Positions 8,401-19,471 of a DNA stretch of 64,000 nt are shown here, piece after piece. The notes under the pieces are model-generated. The model saw only the letters and a list, made by a program, of their open reading frames with translations. It was not told the DNA's origin and made no database searches. The position numbers were made by a program, and so were the translations under genes. Each line of letters begins with the position of its first letter. Positions within the stretch are counted from its first letter, which is position 1. Origin of the DNA: Hibiscus mutabilis (lineage: Eukaryota > Streptophyta > Magnoliopsida > Malvales > Malvaceae); the NCBI GenBank assembly GCA_019671005.1, contig CM033718.1, positions 32,194,508-32,258,507 on the forward strand, given 5' to 3'.

Positions 8401-10545
8401 ATGTCTAGAGGGGTCAAGATTGGGGAAGACAATGTTGCGGTCTGGATGTGGTCAGAACAGACTCGACATGAAAAGGGATACAATTTGCGCGTGGGTGATG
8501 TGTCACGGATGAAAGGTTAGTGTAAACTAAATACCAACCAGAATGCTTGCCTGCGGGGAGTAAAGGAAATATGGGATCAATGGGGAAGTGAAATGAAAGA
8601 GGCATTTAGGAAAGAATTGGGAGACATAGCTTTGTTGCTAAGTGTTAAAGTGGACAAACAAATACTCAGAGCCATGTCACAATTCTGGAATCCCGCATAC
8701 AATTGTTTCACTTTCGGCCAAGTCGATATGACACCCACTCTTGAAGAATATGAGGTACTGGTTAATTGTCCAACTATTCATAGTGACAAGATATACACAA
8801 GACTTGGAAACAGTTCGAGTTTTAAGAAGAAGTTAGCACTGATCACCGGAAAGACAAAGGAGCGATGGGATACAAAAATTGCCAACAGCGATAGCACAGA
8901 TCAGAATGAGGAAAAACATCGAGTGAATTGGAGAATCCTAAAAGAATTGGTAGTTACAAGTGGAGATGAACCAGCTAGAGCAAGAAGTTTATATGCTTTG
9001 TGCATATATGGGTTAGTTATATTCCCGAGAACTCTAGAGCACGTAGATCCATCAACTATGGGATTATTTGAGCGACTGAAAAAAGGTGTGAACCCGGTTC
9101 CCGCTATTCTGACCAAGACATATAGGTCATTGACTGCATGCAAGAAATCCAGAGAATGAAGGTTTTGGAGATGCGCACAGTTGCTGGAAATCTGGTTCAG
9201 AGGTTACAGGTGGGACACGCCGTATAGAGCTGCAAGGTATCTTACCTCTTATTCACCAATAGAAGAATATATGACGGGTTGTTCTTTGGAGAGAAAGGAT
9301 GAGAAAGAATGGGAGGAATATTTCAAAAGCTTGAAAGATACTCACGTTTTATGGAGGGCACCTTGGTTGCACAAAGGGATGGCATTCTTGTATAGGTGTA
9401 GAAACAGGGATTGGGTCCCATTACCTGGAATTTGGGGAGGAACAACTTATTGTCCCTTGCTTGTATCAAGACAATTTGGTTCGAGGCAATTCATACCGAC
9501 TACAGCGGGAATGACGAAATCTGAGTATGCTCACAAGGCTAATGATTATAAAGGAATTGTAGTGCAAATAGGGAAAGCATGGGAAAAAACAAGAAGAGTT
9601 CAGCCGTACCAGGAGCTAGAAATGATGATGGCATATGAGGAGTGGAGAACGCAAAGGGTGAATGATACAACTTTTCAAGAAATACAAAAGAATGTAGGGC
9701 CGTTTGCTAGATCAATTACAGAAGCACCATCAGCACTAGAAAAACTCAAACATGATCAGGAGTTAGATTTAAAGAAATATGAGAAGGGGATCAGTGACCT
9801 TACAGAGGAGTTAACAATGGCAAAGTATCAAGTGACTATTCATGAGGGGCAAGAGAAAGAGTTGATTGCACAAAACAAGAAGATTAGCCAATATTTAAAA
9901 GAGTTATAGGAGATTCATAATGATTATAAAGCTAAACAAAATGGAGGAACAAGTAAGACAATACGAGACTTATCAGAGAAGTTGGAAAGCATGACGAAGG
10001 AACGAAATGATTAAGTTAATAGTTGTACAGGAAAAAGTCTCGAGAAAGTAAGGAAGCAAATAATAAGGCAATGAAGAAGATAGAAGAGGAGCAAGCCAAA
10101 AATTTTGATCTAGCAAGACAGGTGATACAGCTAGAGGAGTTAGTGACAAGATATCATAATGAAGATAGGGTTCAGATGGAGCACAAGAAGGAAGGATTAT
10201 AAAAAAAAGATATCGAAATTGGAAAATGAAGTGCAGACATTGAAAGGAAAACTTGCAAGCTACGAAGGAGCGTTATGTCGAGACAGTGGAGTATGGAAGG
10301 CCAAGTATGAAGCTGTACAACGCACTGTCCACAATTAGAACAATGAGTTGGTGAATTTCAAGAAACAAGTTAGGAGTATAGCTTCATATGTGCAAATACT
10401 CTCGAGGCAAGCTACAACTCTGCTGAAGCAACCAAACGTTGAGCTGGAGTATGGAGAGGCCATTGCGCGTCTACTACATGAGTTGACCAACTTAGGAATT
10501 AGGGCTAGTAGCTTCCTGTACAAGGAGTTGCCTTATTTCCTGTAG
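8401..10545 (+). pseudogene. Ogre-type ORF1 (extra ORF before gag), decayed
   Basis: One reading frame from ATG 8401 can be followed through in-frame stops at 8518, 9157 and 9907, with further stops and shifts after 10010, to 10545. The N-terminal part carries the block typical of plant Ogre/Tat ORF1 proteins and related plant mobile-domain-like proteins: GDIALLLSVKVDKQILRAMSQ, then FWNPAYNCFTFGQVDMTPTLEEYEVL (about 8620-8760). The middle part has tryptophan-rich text (LEIWFRGYRWDTPYRAARYL). The C-terminal third, from about 9740, is highly charged and predicted by eye to be coiled coil. The biochemical role of this ORF is not established; it is a clade marker. A 265-bp gap with no gene separates it from gag. 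Confidence 0.8.
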
Positions 10546-10810
10546 AAGGAGTTGTTTTATTTTCTTGTTTGCATACACGCATTCGTGCATTCATGCATTT
10601 ACATAATCATGCATTTATGCATTCACCTTTAAAAGTTATTTTACAAAGTTTTTGGTTTAACAAAAGAAAGTTTTATGCAAGTTTGTTTTATAGACCATAA
10701 TCATTCTGCATTCTTACATAACTCGTTTATGTTCAAAGACTATGGTTGTTAAAGATCGAGTCGCAAGTCTAGAAAATGATCGAGCGGAAACATAAAATCG
10801 TTTCGACAGA

Positions 10811-12289
10811 ATGGAGCAATCTATGAAGGATTATTTTGCTCGGACCCAAAGAGAGATAATCAATCAGCTGACTACTCTGTTGGGGCCAAAGGAATCAGGA
10901 AAGGCTAAAGTACTTGAAGGTGCTTCCAATGAAATAAATGACCAAGCAAAAACCACATCTGACATAAGGGTTCCGCCTGAAGGACCTCTACCTGCGAAGA
11001 AGTTCCAAATTAATCTGACGGGAGCAACACCAAACAATCCGGTGAACATTGGGGTAAATTTTGGGAGCAGTGATGATGTCCATGATCTGAATATCTTGAA
11101 TGAGATAGAGAAAATTCGTGCTGAGAATGAGAAAAAATATGAGGAACGTTGTAAGACACTAGAAGATCGTTTGTTGGAATTGCAGAAGGTAAATGAAACA
11201 GGACCTAGTGCAGTTGAGATGAGTTTGGTGGCTGACCTAATACTCCCACCGAAGTTTAAAATGTCAGATTTCAAAAAATATGATGGGACTACTTGCCTGA
11301 GAGCTCATCTCACAATGTACTGTCGAAAGATGGTTGCTCACTTGAAGGATGAGAAGCTGTCATACATTGCTTCTAGGATAATTTGACTGGTTCGGCTGCT
11401 CGATGGTACACACAGCTAAGCCGTGTAAATATTCGTTCATGGAAGGATCTTTCTGGTGCCTTTGTGGAATATTATAACAGAGATGGTTCATAGTCGTGTA
11501 ATGTTGCAGAGTATGGAACAAAGAAATAATAAGACGCTTCGACAGTACGCTCAAAGATGAAGAGATATAGCGGCACAGGTCTAATCTCCTTTGATGGAAA
11601 GTGAGGTTGTCCATATGTTTGTGCAGACTCTGAATGGACCATTGTTTGAAAGACTGATCAGTAATGCTACTCAGAATTTTGCTGATATAGTAATGATCGG
11701 AGAGTTAATTGAAGCAGCAATCAAATGTGGGAGGATTGAGAGTGGGGAAAGCTCTCGGAAGAATTATACGAGGAATGACAATAAGGTGAATAATACTAGT
11801 ACGTATGAGGCTCCCAAGAATGTGACTATTACTTCACTAGGAGCAGCGTCAGGAAATGTGCAGAGTTCAAACAAGAAAGATACTTGTGGCCTGAGGAATG
11901 ATAGAATGAATTTTACACCAATACCCATGTCCTATGTTGAGTTGTATCCACAATTGTACGAAGCGGATTTAGTGAGGCCATATTACTTAACTCCTCTACA
12001 GCCTCCCTATCCACAGTGATATAAGCCTGATGCTCATTGTGAATTTCATGCTGGGATACCGGGACATACGATTGAGACTTGCACAACATTCAAAATGGTG
12101 CTACAGAATCTAATTAACAATGCGATTCTGAAGTTTGATGAACCTAGCATTGTAGCAAATCCACTCTCGAATCATGGGCGGGGGGTAAATGCCATAAAAG
12201 AGGATGATGAAGCAAAGCAGTTTGATGTATATTGTGAGTATCAGCAGGAGCATAATCATGAGATTCAACACAGCCCAGAATTTTGAGGC
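10811..12289 (+). pseudogene. Tat/Ogre gag, decayed
   Basis: Gag forms the particle that packages element RNA. The frame starts at ATG 10811. After a charged N-terminal region with a coiled-coil stretch (about 11090-11190, EIEKIRAENEKKYEERCKTL), the capsid-like retrotransposon gag domain begins at LPPKFKMSDFKKYDGTT and continues as AARWYTQLSRVNIRSW (about 11395-11445, another frame) and VVHMFVQTLNGPLFERL (about 11603-11655). A frameshift near 11375 is reversed near 11480. Stops lie at about 11547, 11580, 12017 and 12284. The zinc-knuckle-like motif CEFHAGIPGHTIETC (about 12039-12083) has Cys-His-His-Cys ligands, a form usual in this lineage. The frame continues straight into protease. Confidence 0.82.
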
Positions 12290-14051
12290 TTGATACAAAA
12301 GATGATGGACAATAAAGAGATTGAGTTCTTTGCAAGAACAGGTGAAAAGAATGCAATGGAAGTCTGTACCTCTAAACTTTCAGGCGTCAGATATGGGATA
12401 CATAAACCTTTGGTAGTTGCTGTTAGACCCAAAGCTGGAGGCCTTGCAGACACGAAACCTGTCACGGTTCCCAATGTTGTGATCTTATCTCTTGCACCAT
12501 TTGCCTACAAGAGCACTCACAAGGTGCCCTAGAATTATGCTGCCACAGTAACCATACCTGAAGAGGGTGGATTGCAGGAAGAGACAAAACCGCTGGAAGA
12601 AACAAAGTTAATACCAGAAGAGAGCAAAAGTGATCAAACAGGTTCTGAAGCAGTAAATGAGGTAGGGCACTTCACTCGAAATGGCAGGTTCTATTCTCTG
12701 GAAGTTCCCAAAGAAGCGGAGAAGGTCGAAGGGAAAGTCGTGTCCGCACCAGAAAGAATTTTTGGGGAAGAGCCAACACCCAAGATAAATGAGTCGGTGA
12801 CGGAGGAGTAGGCTCAAGAATTCTTGAAGTTTTTGAAAAATAGTGAGTATAATATTGTTGAGCAGTTAAAGAAACAGCAAGTGGGGATCTCTGTTCTAGA
12901 ATTGATGTTAAGTTCAGAAGGGCATCGCAATGTATTAATGAAGGTGCTTAATCAGAAATTTGTACCAAATGACATATCCATAAGCAAATTGGACAGGATA
13001 GTGAATCACATAACTGCTGACAATTATATCACTTTCACTAATGATGAAATTCCTGAAGGAGGAATGTGATTAGTAAAGGCTTTGAATTTCACCACGCATT
13101 GTAAGGGATATGTACTACCAGGAGTGTTAATAGACAATGGTTATGCCTTAAATGTTCTGCCAATGGTAACGCTACAAAGGTTACCCATTGATGAATCAAA
13201 CATGGAGGTGTATAAGAATACAGTAAGGGCTTTCGATAGGACTACTCGTAAGGTGCTTGGAAAGATCGAAGTGCCAGTGTTGATTAGACCGGTAGTCTAC
13301 AATATGGATTTTATGGTGATGGATATAAGACCCACGTATAATTGCTTGCTGGGAAGGCCGTGGATTCATTCGGCCAAAGCAGTACCATCGTCCCTACATC
13401 AGAGGTTGAAATTCGTGATTGAGGGAAAGCTGGTCAGCGTGGGAGTAGAAGAAGATATCATAGCCTCAATAACCACCGACGCCCTCTATATTGAGGCCAA
13501 CGAGAATACCTTTGAATGTTCTTTCAGGGATCTAAAGTTTGTGAATGCTACTTTCGTTGCTGAAGGCAAGCCTTCCCGCGCTCGAAGTTATCAAACTGCA
13601 CCAAGATTACTGTACGAGAGACGCTGGGAAGATTTGAGGGATAATTGCGTCCAAAATCAGTGGTTATGAAGAAAGACCGTTTTGGGCTAGGATTCAAGCC
13701 CAATGTCAAGGATAGGTTAAAAGATTTAAGGAAAATGGGAGAATAGAGGAAAGCTCGTCTTTTGGGATCTGAAGCTTCCTCTGAATCTATGCCTGTGGTG
13801 GATCTGACATGTATCTTTAAGTTCATAGGATTTGAGAATGTCGAGGAATAGCTCATGGAAGTCAATCTGGAGACCACGAGAATGCACGAAGAGGAAATCT
13901 TTGGCAATGAGCTGGAAGGACTTCTTGTTGGGGGAATTTTTGAGGGAGTTCAACCTGAGAAGTTTCTGGAGAAAACCTGTCTGTGCCTCCTTGCTGAAAA
14001 ACTTGGCATTTGGACAGTTGAGGAGGCTGATGTTGTATCCAATAAAACAAA
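12290..14051 (+). pseudogene. Tat/Ogre protease region (gag-pro linker, aspartic protease, first pol exon)
   Basis: Same frame as gag, interrupted by stops at 12530, 12809, 13067 and 13667. The aspartic protease lies at about 13082-13420: LPGVLIDNGYALNVLPM carries the catalytic Asp (IDNG in place of the usual D-T/S-G), and DIRPTYNCLLGRPWIHSA is the C-terminal flap-proximal motif with the Gly-Arg-Pro-Trp-Ile signature of plant elements. A Gly-rich patch (FGLGFKPN, about 13680-13703) follows after a frame change. From about 13855 an acidic frame (LEGLLVGGIFEG) runs to the proposed splice donor at 14052. The protease would process the Gag-Pol precursor. Confidence 0.75.
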
Positions 14052-14231
14052 GTAAATACTAGGAACCAACTTTATACTTTTGTCCACGAGTATAGAGTGT
14101 TATCTGTAAAGGGCCACTATGTTATTTCATTTAAATAAAGATAATTTCAATGCTGATTCACAAATGGCAAACATGTTTCTTGATTTCTTTTTCATATTTC
14201 TTTCAAATATATACTATAATTTCCTTTGCAG
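14052..14231 (+). other. Predicted spliceosomal intron between protease and RT (180 bp)
   Basis: The donor GTAAAT at 14052 cuts off the TAA that would end the upstream frame. A long pyrimidine-rich stretch ends in CTTTGCAG at 14224-14231. Joining 14051 to 14232 keeps the frame open into FSIFDSMNDPEPNPG and on to the RT N-terminal region. A splice-removed intron between protease and RT is a described hallmark of Ogre elements, so both sequence and lineage support it. The boundaries are inferred; no transcript was seen. Confidence 0.65.
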
Positions 14232-15900
14232 GTTTTCAATTTTTGATAGCATGAATGATCCTGAACCTAATCCTGGAGTAGATCTTGAGCGGCCAGTGTG
14301 TCTAATGGAAATCAATAAGGTGGAAGATGAAACAGAATGTGAAATCCCTGAAGAATTACTAAGGTTGGTGGAAAAAGAAGACAAGTAGATCATACCCCAT
14401 AAAGAAGAATTGGAAATTCTTAATTTGGGAATTGATGAAATCAGAAGGGATGTGAAAATAGGGATAGCCTTCTCGCGAAAAGCCGGACGAGGGTTAATTA
14501 ATTTGTTACGAGAGTTTAAAGATGCCTTCGTCTGGTCGTACCAAGACATGCCTGGACTGAATACCGACATAGTGGTACATAAACTGCCCATAAAGCCGGA
14601 GTGTAAACCAGTGCAACAAAAGCTTAGAAGGTTGAGGCCATAAATAGTGTTGAAGATAAAAGAACAACTGCAAAAGCAAATTGATGTTGGTTTTCTTGAG
14701 GTATCTAAGTATCTTGAGTGGGTGGCCAACATAGTTCCAGTACCAAAGAAGGATAGGAAAGTACGTATGTGTGCGGATTATAGAGATCTGAATAAGGTTA
14801 TTTCAATGGATAATTTCCCTTTGCCCCACATAGACATCTTAGTGGATAATACGTTGGGTCATTCATGGTTCTCTTTCATGGAAAAATTCTCAGGGTATAA
14901 TCAGATAATGATGAGCCAGAAGATATGGATAAGACGATATTTATAACCTTATGGGGAACATACTGTTACAAAGTGATGCCTTTTGGGTTAAAGAATGTCG
15001 GGGCAACTTATCAGAGGGCGATGGTGACTTTGTTTCATGATATGATGCATAAAGAGATTGAAGTATATGTCGACGATATGATTGCCAAATCCTAGACCGA
15101 AGAAGAACATATTCAGAATTTAAGAAAGTTGTTTTGAGGTTGAGAAAGTACCAGTTAAAGCTCAATCCAAATAAGTGTACTTTTGGAGTCACATCGAGAA
15201 AACTCCTAGGTTTTTTCGTCAGCAGAAAAGGGATCGAAATAGATCCGGATAAAGTAAAAGCAATTTAGAACTTACCATCACCAAAAACATAAAAGAAAGT
15301 TTGAGGATTCCTTGGGAGATTGAATTATGTCTCTCGGTTCATTTCTCAATTAACTGATAAATGTGATCGAATCTTCAGACTGCTTAAAAAGAACATTCTA
15401 GGAGAATGGGATGAAGAGTGCCAGAAAACATTTGATAAGATTAAGAAGTACTTGATGAATGCCCCGATATTGGTTGCTCTGGTTCCGAACAGGCCACTCA
15501 TCCTCTACTTAACAGTGCATGAGAATTCAATGGGATGTGTATTAGGGCAGCATGATGATATGGGGAGGAAAGAAAGAGCCATCTATTACTTAAGCAAAAA
15601 GTTTACAGAGTGTGAAGTGTGATACACGCCTATTCAAAAGTTGTGTTGTGCTCTGGTATGGGTTACTCGCAGGCTTCGACAATACATTATGTATCATACT
15701 ACTTGACTGATTTCCTGCCTTGACCCATTGAAGTTTATAATGGAAATACCAGCATTAACCGGAAGACTGGCTCGTTGGCAGATGTTTTTGTCAGAATTTG
15801 ACATCGTGTATGTAAGTCAAAAGGTAATTAAAGAGAGCGCAATAGCCGATTTCCTGGCAAGGCATTCTTCAGAGGATTATTAGCCGTTGAATTTTGATTT
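14232..15900 (+). pseudogene. Tat/Ogre reverse transcriptase and first RNase H, copy B
   Basis: The acidic linker (PEELLRLVEKEDK) is followed by stop TAG 14386-14388, then the RT N-terminal block LGIDEIRRDVKIG, WSYQDMPGLNTDIVVHKLP and VANIVPVPKKDRK. The DYRDLNKVISMDNFPLPHID motif is intact. The first catalytic position reads FSFMEKFSG (Glu for Asp). The YVDD box is intact at 15066-15077. RNase H motifs (LILYLTVHENSMGCVLGQHD, AIYYLSKKF) lie at about 15500-15605, followed by a TGA at 15620-15622. Stops at 14641, 14944 and about 15095, plus frameshifts, show that it is not functional. Confidence 0.85.
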
Positions 15901-15949
15901 CCCTAATGAAGATGTGATGAATATCTCCACAGAAGAAAATAAAATCTTT

Positions 15950-16346
15950 GAGGATGAAATTTGGAAGTTATATTTTGATGGGGCTGTAAACGCCCTAGGA
16001 CGTGGAATTGGGGGTGGTGTTGATCTCTCTAAATAATGAGCATCATCTCTTCAAAACTAGACTAGAATTCCTTTGCACCAATAACATGGCAGAATACGAA
16101 GCTTGTGTTATGGGGTTGCAAGCTGTCATTGAAAGGGAAATAGAGAGTTTGAAAGTGTATGGAGATTCCGCATTGGTTATTTACCAGCTTCGTGGAGAGT
16201 GGGAAACAAAAGATGCCAAGCTGATCCAGTATCGAAAACTAATCCTTGAGATGATAAAAGAGTTCAAAGAGATTACTTTCACATACATCCCTAGAGAAGA
16301 TAATCATATGGCAGATGATTTAGCAACACTGCTTCAGTTTTCTTAG
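15950..16346 (+). pseudogene. Additional archaeal-type RNase H domain, copy B
   Basis: Text matches copy A: WKLYFDGAVNALGRGIG (about 15961-16012), then a one-base frame change in a G run at 16010-16015. It continues as LEFLCTNNMAEYEACVMGLQ and LKVYGDSALVIYQLRGEW, then IPREDNHMADDLATL, keeping the conserved acidic residues (D in LYFDG, E in AEYEA, D in YGDSA, D in MADDL). After the frame change the domain is open from 16002 to a TAG at 16344. It is the best-preserved enzyme segment of copy B. Confidence 0.8.
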
Positions 16347-17690
16347 CCAACAGACCTGAAGACATGACGACAATCCATATACAGAGTTACAATGCTCGTT
16401 CTTGTAGCATAGAAGAAGAGGTAGATGGAAACCCTTGGTATTACAACATCATGCAGTACCTCAAGTTTCAAATCTATCCTCTAGAGGCAAATGATAATGA
16501 TAAAATAAATATCAGAAGAATGGCTTCAGAATACGTGCTTAATGGAGAAATCATGTATAAAAGGGGCAGGGATCAGATCTTGCTAAGGTGTGTTAGTGCT
16601 AAAGAAGCAAGAAGCATCATGGCAGAGGTACATGATTGAATATGTGGGACACATGCAAACGGTTATTCAATGGTCAGGAAAATTATGAGATATGGATATT
16701 ACTGGGCAACTATAGAAGGAGATTGTATTGAATATGCAAAGAAATGTCATAAATGCCAGATATACACAGACAGAATCAATTCTCCACCGGTGCCACTCCA
16801 TACGATGAATTCACCTAGCCTTTCGTTGTCTGGAGCATGGACGTTATTGGGCAGATTCATCCCAAGGCTTTTAATGGTCATCGTTTCATTCTGGTGGTCA
16901 TTGATTAATTCACTAAATGGGTGGAAGCAGCTTCTTATGCTAATGTCACAAGAACAATTGTATGCAAGTTTTTGAAGAATGAGATTATTTTTCGATATGG
17001 ATTACGGAAATGATCATTACTTATAATGCTACCAATTTCAACAATAAGATAATAGCAGAAGTGTGAGAGCAGTTCAAAATCATGCATCATAATTTTGTAA
17101 CTTTTCGTCCAAAGATGAATGGGGTAGTTGAGGCGGCAAACAAAAACATCAAGAAAATCATATCGAAGACAACAAAGACATATAAAGATTGGCATGAGAA
17201 CCTTCCTTTTGCATTGTTTGCATATCAAACTTCGATACGAACTTCAACTAGGGCAACTCCCTACTCTTTGGTTTATGGAACAGAAGTAGTATTCCCCATT
17301 GAGGTTGAAATTCCCTCTCTTCGAGTTTTATCGGAAGTGAAATTGGATGATCCGGAATGGATACAGGCTCAGTTCGACCAGTTGAATTTGATTGAAGATA
17401 AGAGGTTGAGGGCTATTTATCATGGACAGATGTATCAGAAAAGAATAATGTGGGCCTATGATAAGAAGGTACGACTCATGGAATTCTGAGAGGGAGATCT
17501 TGTGTTGAAAAATATCTTAAAAATACACCGTGATGATCATGGAAAATGGATGCCTAACTAGGAAGGACCTTATGTTGTTAAAAAAAGCCTTCTCTGGAGG
17601 GGCACTGATTCTGATCGAGATGGATGGTAAAGAATTACAAAAAGCAGTAAACTCTGATTCAATTAAAAAGTATTATGCTTGAAGAATAAA
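16347..17690 (+). pseudogene. Tat/Ogre integrase, copy B (frameshifted)
   Basis: The N-terminal part reads NPWYYNIMQYLKFQ and, after stop TGA 16637-16639, the zinc-binding Cys pair CHKCQ (about 16745-16760). The catalytic core is in shifted frames: WSMDVIGQIHP (first Asp retained, about 16830-16862), then stops near 16907 and 17012. The later core reads VVEAANKNIKKIISK (Glu kept, about 17127-17170). A C-terminal segment continues to 17489 (stop TGA) and, weakly, to the spacer near 17690. Compared with copy A, it keeps the first Asp but has more frame breaks. Confidence 0.8.
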
Positions 17691-17716
17691 AAAAGAAAGA
17701 AAAAATTAAAGAAAAA

Positions 17717-17900
17717 GCGGAGTGAAAACCTGAAAAGGGAGTTTCGCAAAATAATATATATATGGTGAAAACCCAAAAAGGCACTATAGATATTCAAAAA
17801 GAGAGAGAGAAAAAATAGGGGTTCAAGATGAAAATCCGCAAAGGGCGTCTTGAAACCAAAGGAGGATCTGGGTTGAAAACCTGTAAAGGGCGGCCCAAAT
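17717..17900 (+). repeat. Array of four stem-loop motifs, copy B
   Basis: Hairpins at 17717-17747 (GCGGAGTG with AGTTTCGC, including G-T pairs), 17758-17791, 17822-17854 (TTCAAGATG with CGTCTTGAA, 9 bp) and 17866-17900 (ATCTGGGTTG with CGGCCCAAAT). In the last, an A-T pair of copy A (CTAGG/CCTAG) is a G-C pair here (CTGGG/CCCA), a compensatory change. The 17822 hairpin replaces a T-G pair of copy A with C-G. Cores are GTGAAAACC and relatives followed by AAAGGGCG. Confidence 0.6.
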
Positions 17901-18746
17901 AGTTTAAGAATAGGCAACCGTCGGTTGAAACCTCTCAGACGCCAGCTAGTATTTCAGAAGAGAATTCACATCTGTAATCATCTAGACAACATTTGAAGTC
18001 TATTGGACAAAGGTTGAGCTCAAGACTATTTCTGGTCGATGGGGTGAACGTATCCTTCATGCTATGAATGTGCGAAAGCCTGATATGGTTTCTTGATTTT
18101 TTTGTTTTCGTTTACCATGACTTGTTTGTTAAAAATTCCATATAATTTTGTACTAATAAGCTTCAATAAAGATCATGTATTCTCTTCTGAGCCTTTCTTT
18201 TATTCCAAAGCATCATTAAATGATTGCCATAGTGAATAAAGCAGATAATTTCTTGGTATTACTATGTTTTGAAAGATAAAGGTGAACTTTTGCATTCTAG
18301 GTTATTGAAGAAGAATGTATAAAGTAAATGTGTTGTTGGACCTCATATTGACAAAATATTCAGAAATAAGAAGGAAAGTGAAGGTTGAAGCGCACAAAGG
18401 GTGTCGTTGAAAATTAGTTTTGAGGCACTCATGGTGGCGTGATAAATATGAGAATCAAAGGAGCATTATTGTCGTCTTGGCATTGCTTTTATTAGGATAT
18501 TTTTGAGACATTACTAAACCATGGTGGTATCACAGCACTTGGAGCCGTCTCCGTCCTTCAAACTCCCGGGCTGGGTCAAACAGTAATGGCTTCATGTTCT
18601 TCTGTTGAGAATGAAAATTTGATCCGTTATTTTGTAAAGGCATTTGGAATTGGCAAGACTGTAAATACTAATTAGTTGAGGGCTTGTTCCATTTTTTTCC
18701 TACGATGTATTCAAAAAACAAAAAAAAAAAGAAAAGAAAAGAAAAA

Positions 18747-18833
18747 TCAAGGTGAAAACCCAAAAGGGCGCAGTGAGGAAAAAGAGAAAAAAGATGAAAA
18801 AAACTAAAGTGAAAACTCGAAAGGGCGCTTTAG
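18747..18833 (+). repeat. Two further stem-loop motifs, copy B
   Basis: The hairpin 18804-18833 has an 8-bp stem (CTAAAGTG with CGCTTTAG) closing a core with CTCGAAAGGG. The hairpin 18747-18776 keeps the core (GTGAAAACCCAAAAGGGCG) but its outer stem has two mismatches relative to copy A, so pairing is damaged. Confidence 0.5.
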
Positions 18834-19043
18834 AGAAAAGAGCCAAAAACGCAGAAGGGAGTTTCTGATGGTTAATCCCAAACGTGATATGAAATATTAA
18901 AGAAGAAAATGAAGCATCAAGATAATTCCCCAGGGAGTGACAGTTGATTGATTGATCTCAATGAGATACAATTCAAGCATCATACAGAAACTAGGACCAT
19001 AATAACCCTCATACATGCATTTTAGTTTGTCATGATAGGAAAC

Positions 19044-19332
19044 GAAGATAGAACTCCTAATGTGAAGAGTTCACCCAGCGAAGATGGAACTCCTAATGTG
19101 AAGAGTTCGCCCAGAAAATATCGAACTCCTAATGTGAAGAGTTCGCCCAGCAAAGATAGAGCTCCCGATGTGAGGGGTTCGCCCAGTGAAGATAAAGTTC
19201 CTAATGTAGGAAGCTTGGTAGCAAAGATGAAATTCCAAATAAGAAGAATTCATCCCCAGTGAAGAAAGAATTTGTAATGAGAAGAATTCGATAAGCGAAG
19301 ATAAAGTTCCAAGTGAGAAGAACTTGGTAAGC
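19044..19332 (+). repeat. 36-bp tandem repeat array, copy B
   Basis: About eight monomers of the same 36-bp repeat as 4499-4815, one fewer than in copy A. GAACTC / GAGTTC arms are exact in the first monomers. The diverged last monomer reads AAGTTC with GAACTT around a 10-nt loop, so the arms have changed on both sides. A reading frame 19032-19262 of 12-residue repeats results from the period and has no other support as a gene. Confidence 0.85.
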
Positions 19333-19455
19333 TCTTAGAGAGGGAGAAAAGAAAGAAGGTTCGAATAAAGCCTTGCGGCTCAGAGCAGTAGCTGACAAGG
19401 GCAGACGAAATTTGTGTCTTTTCAGTCTCTACCGTATTCCTGTTCCACAGTAATG

Positions 19456-19469
19456 AGCAAAGAGGGGCA
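19456..19469 (+). other. Polypurine tract of copy B
   Basis: AGCAAAGAGGGGCA ends two bases before the 3' LTR start (TGTAATACCC at 19472). Identical to the tract of copy A. Confidence 0.88.
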
Positions 19470-19471
19470 AT

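Larger units (their letters stand above)
17691..19043 (+). other. 3' non-coding region of copy B with stem-loop motifs
   Basis: No gene is visible. Collinear with 3107-4480 of copy A. It carries the same stem-loop series (listed separately) in an A-rich context. Copy-to-copy differences fall partly in hairpin arms, which makes it useful for testing pairing. Confidence 0.8.
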
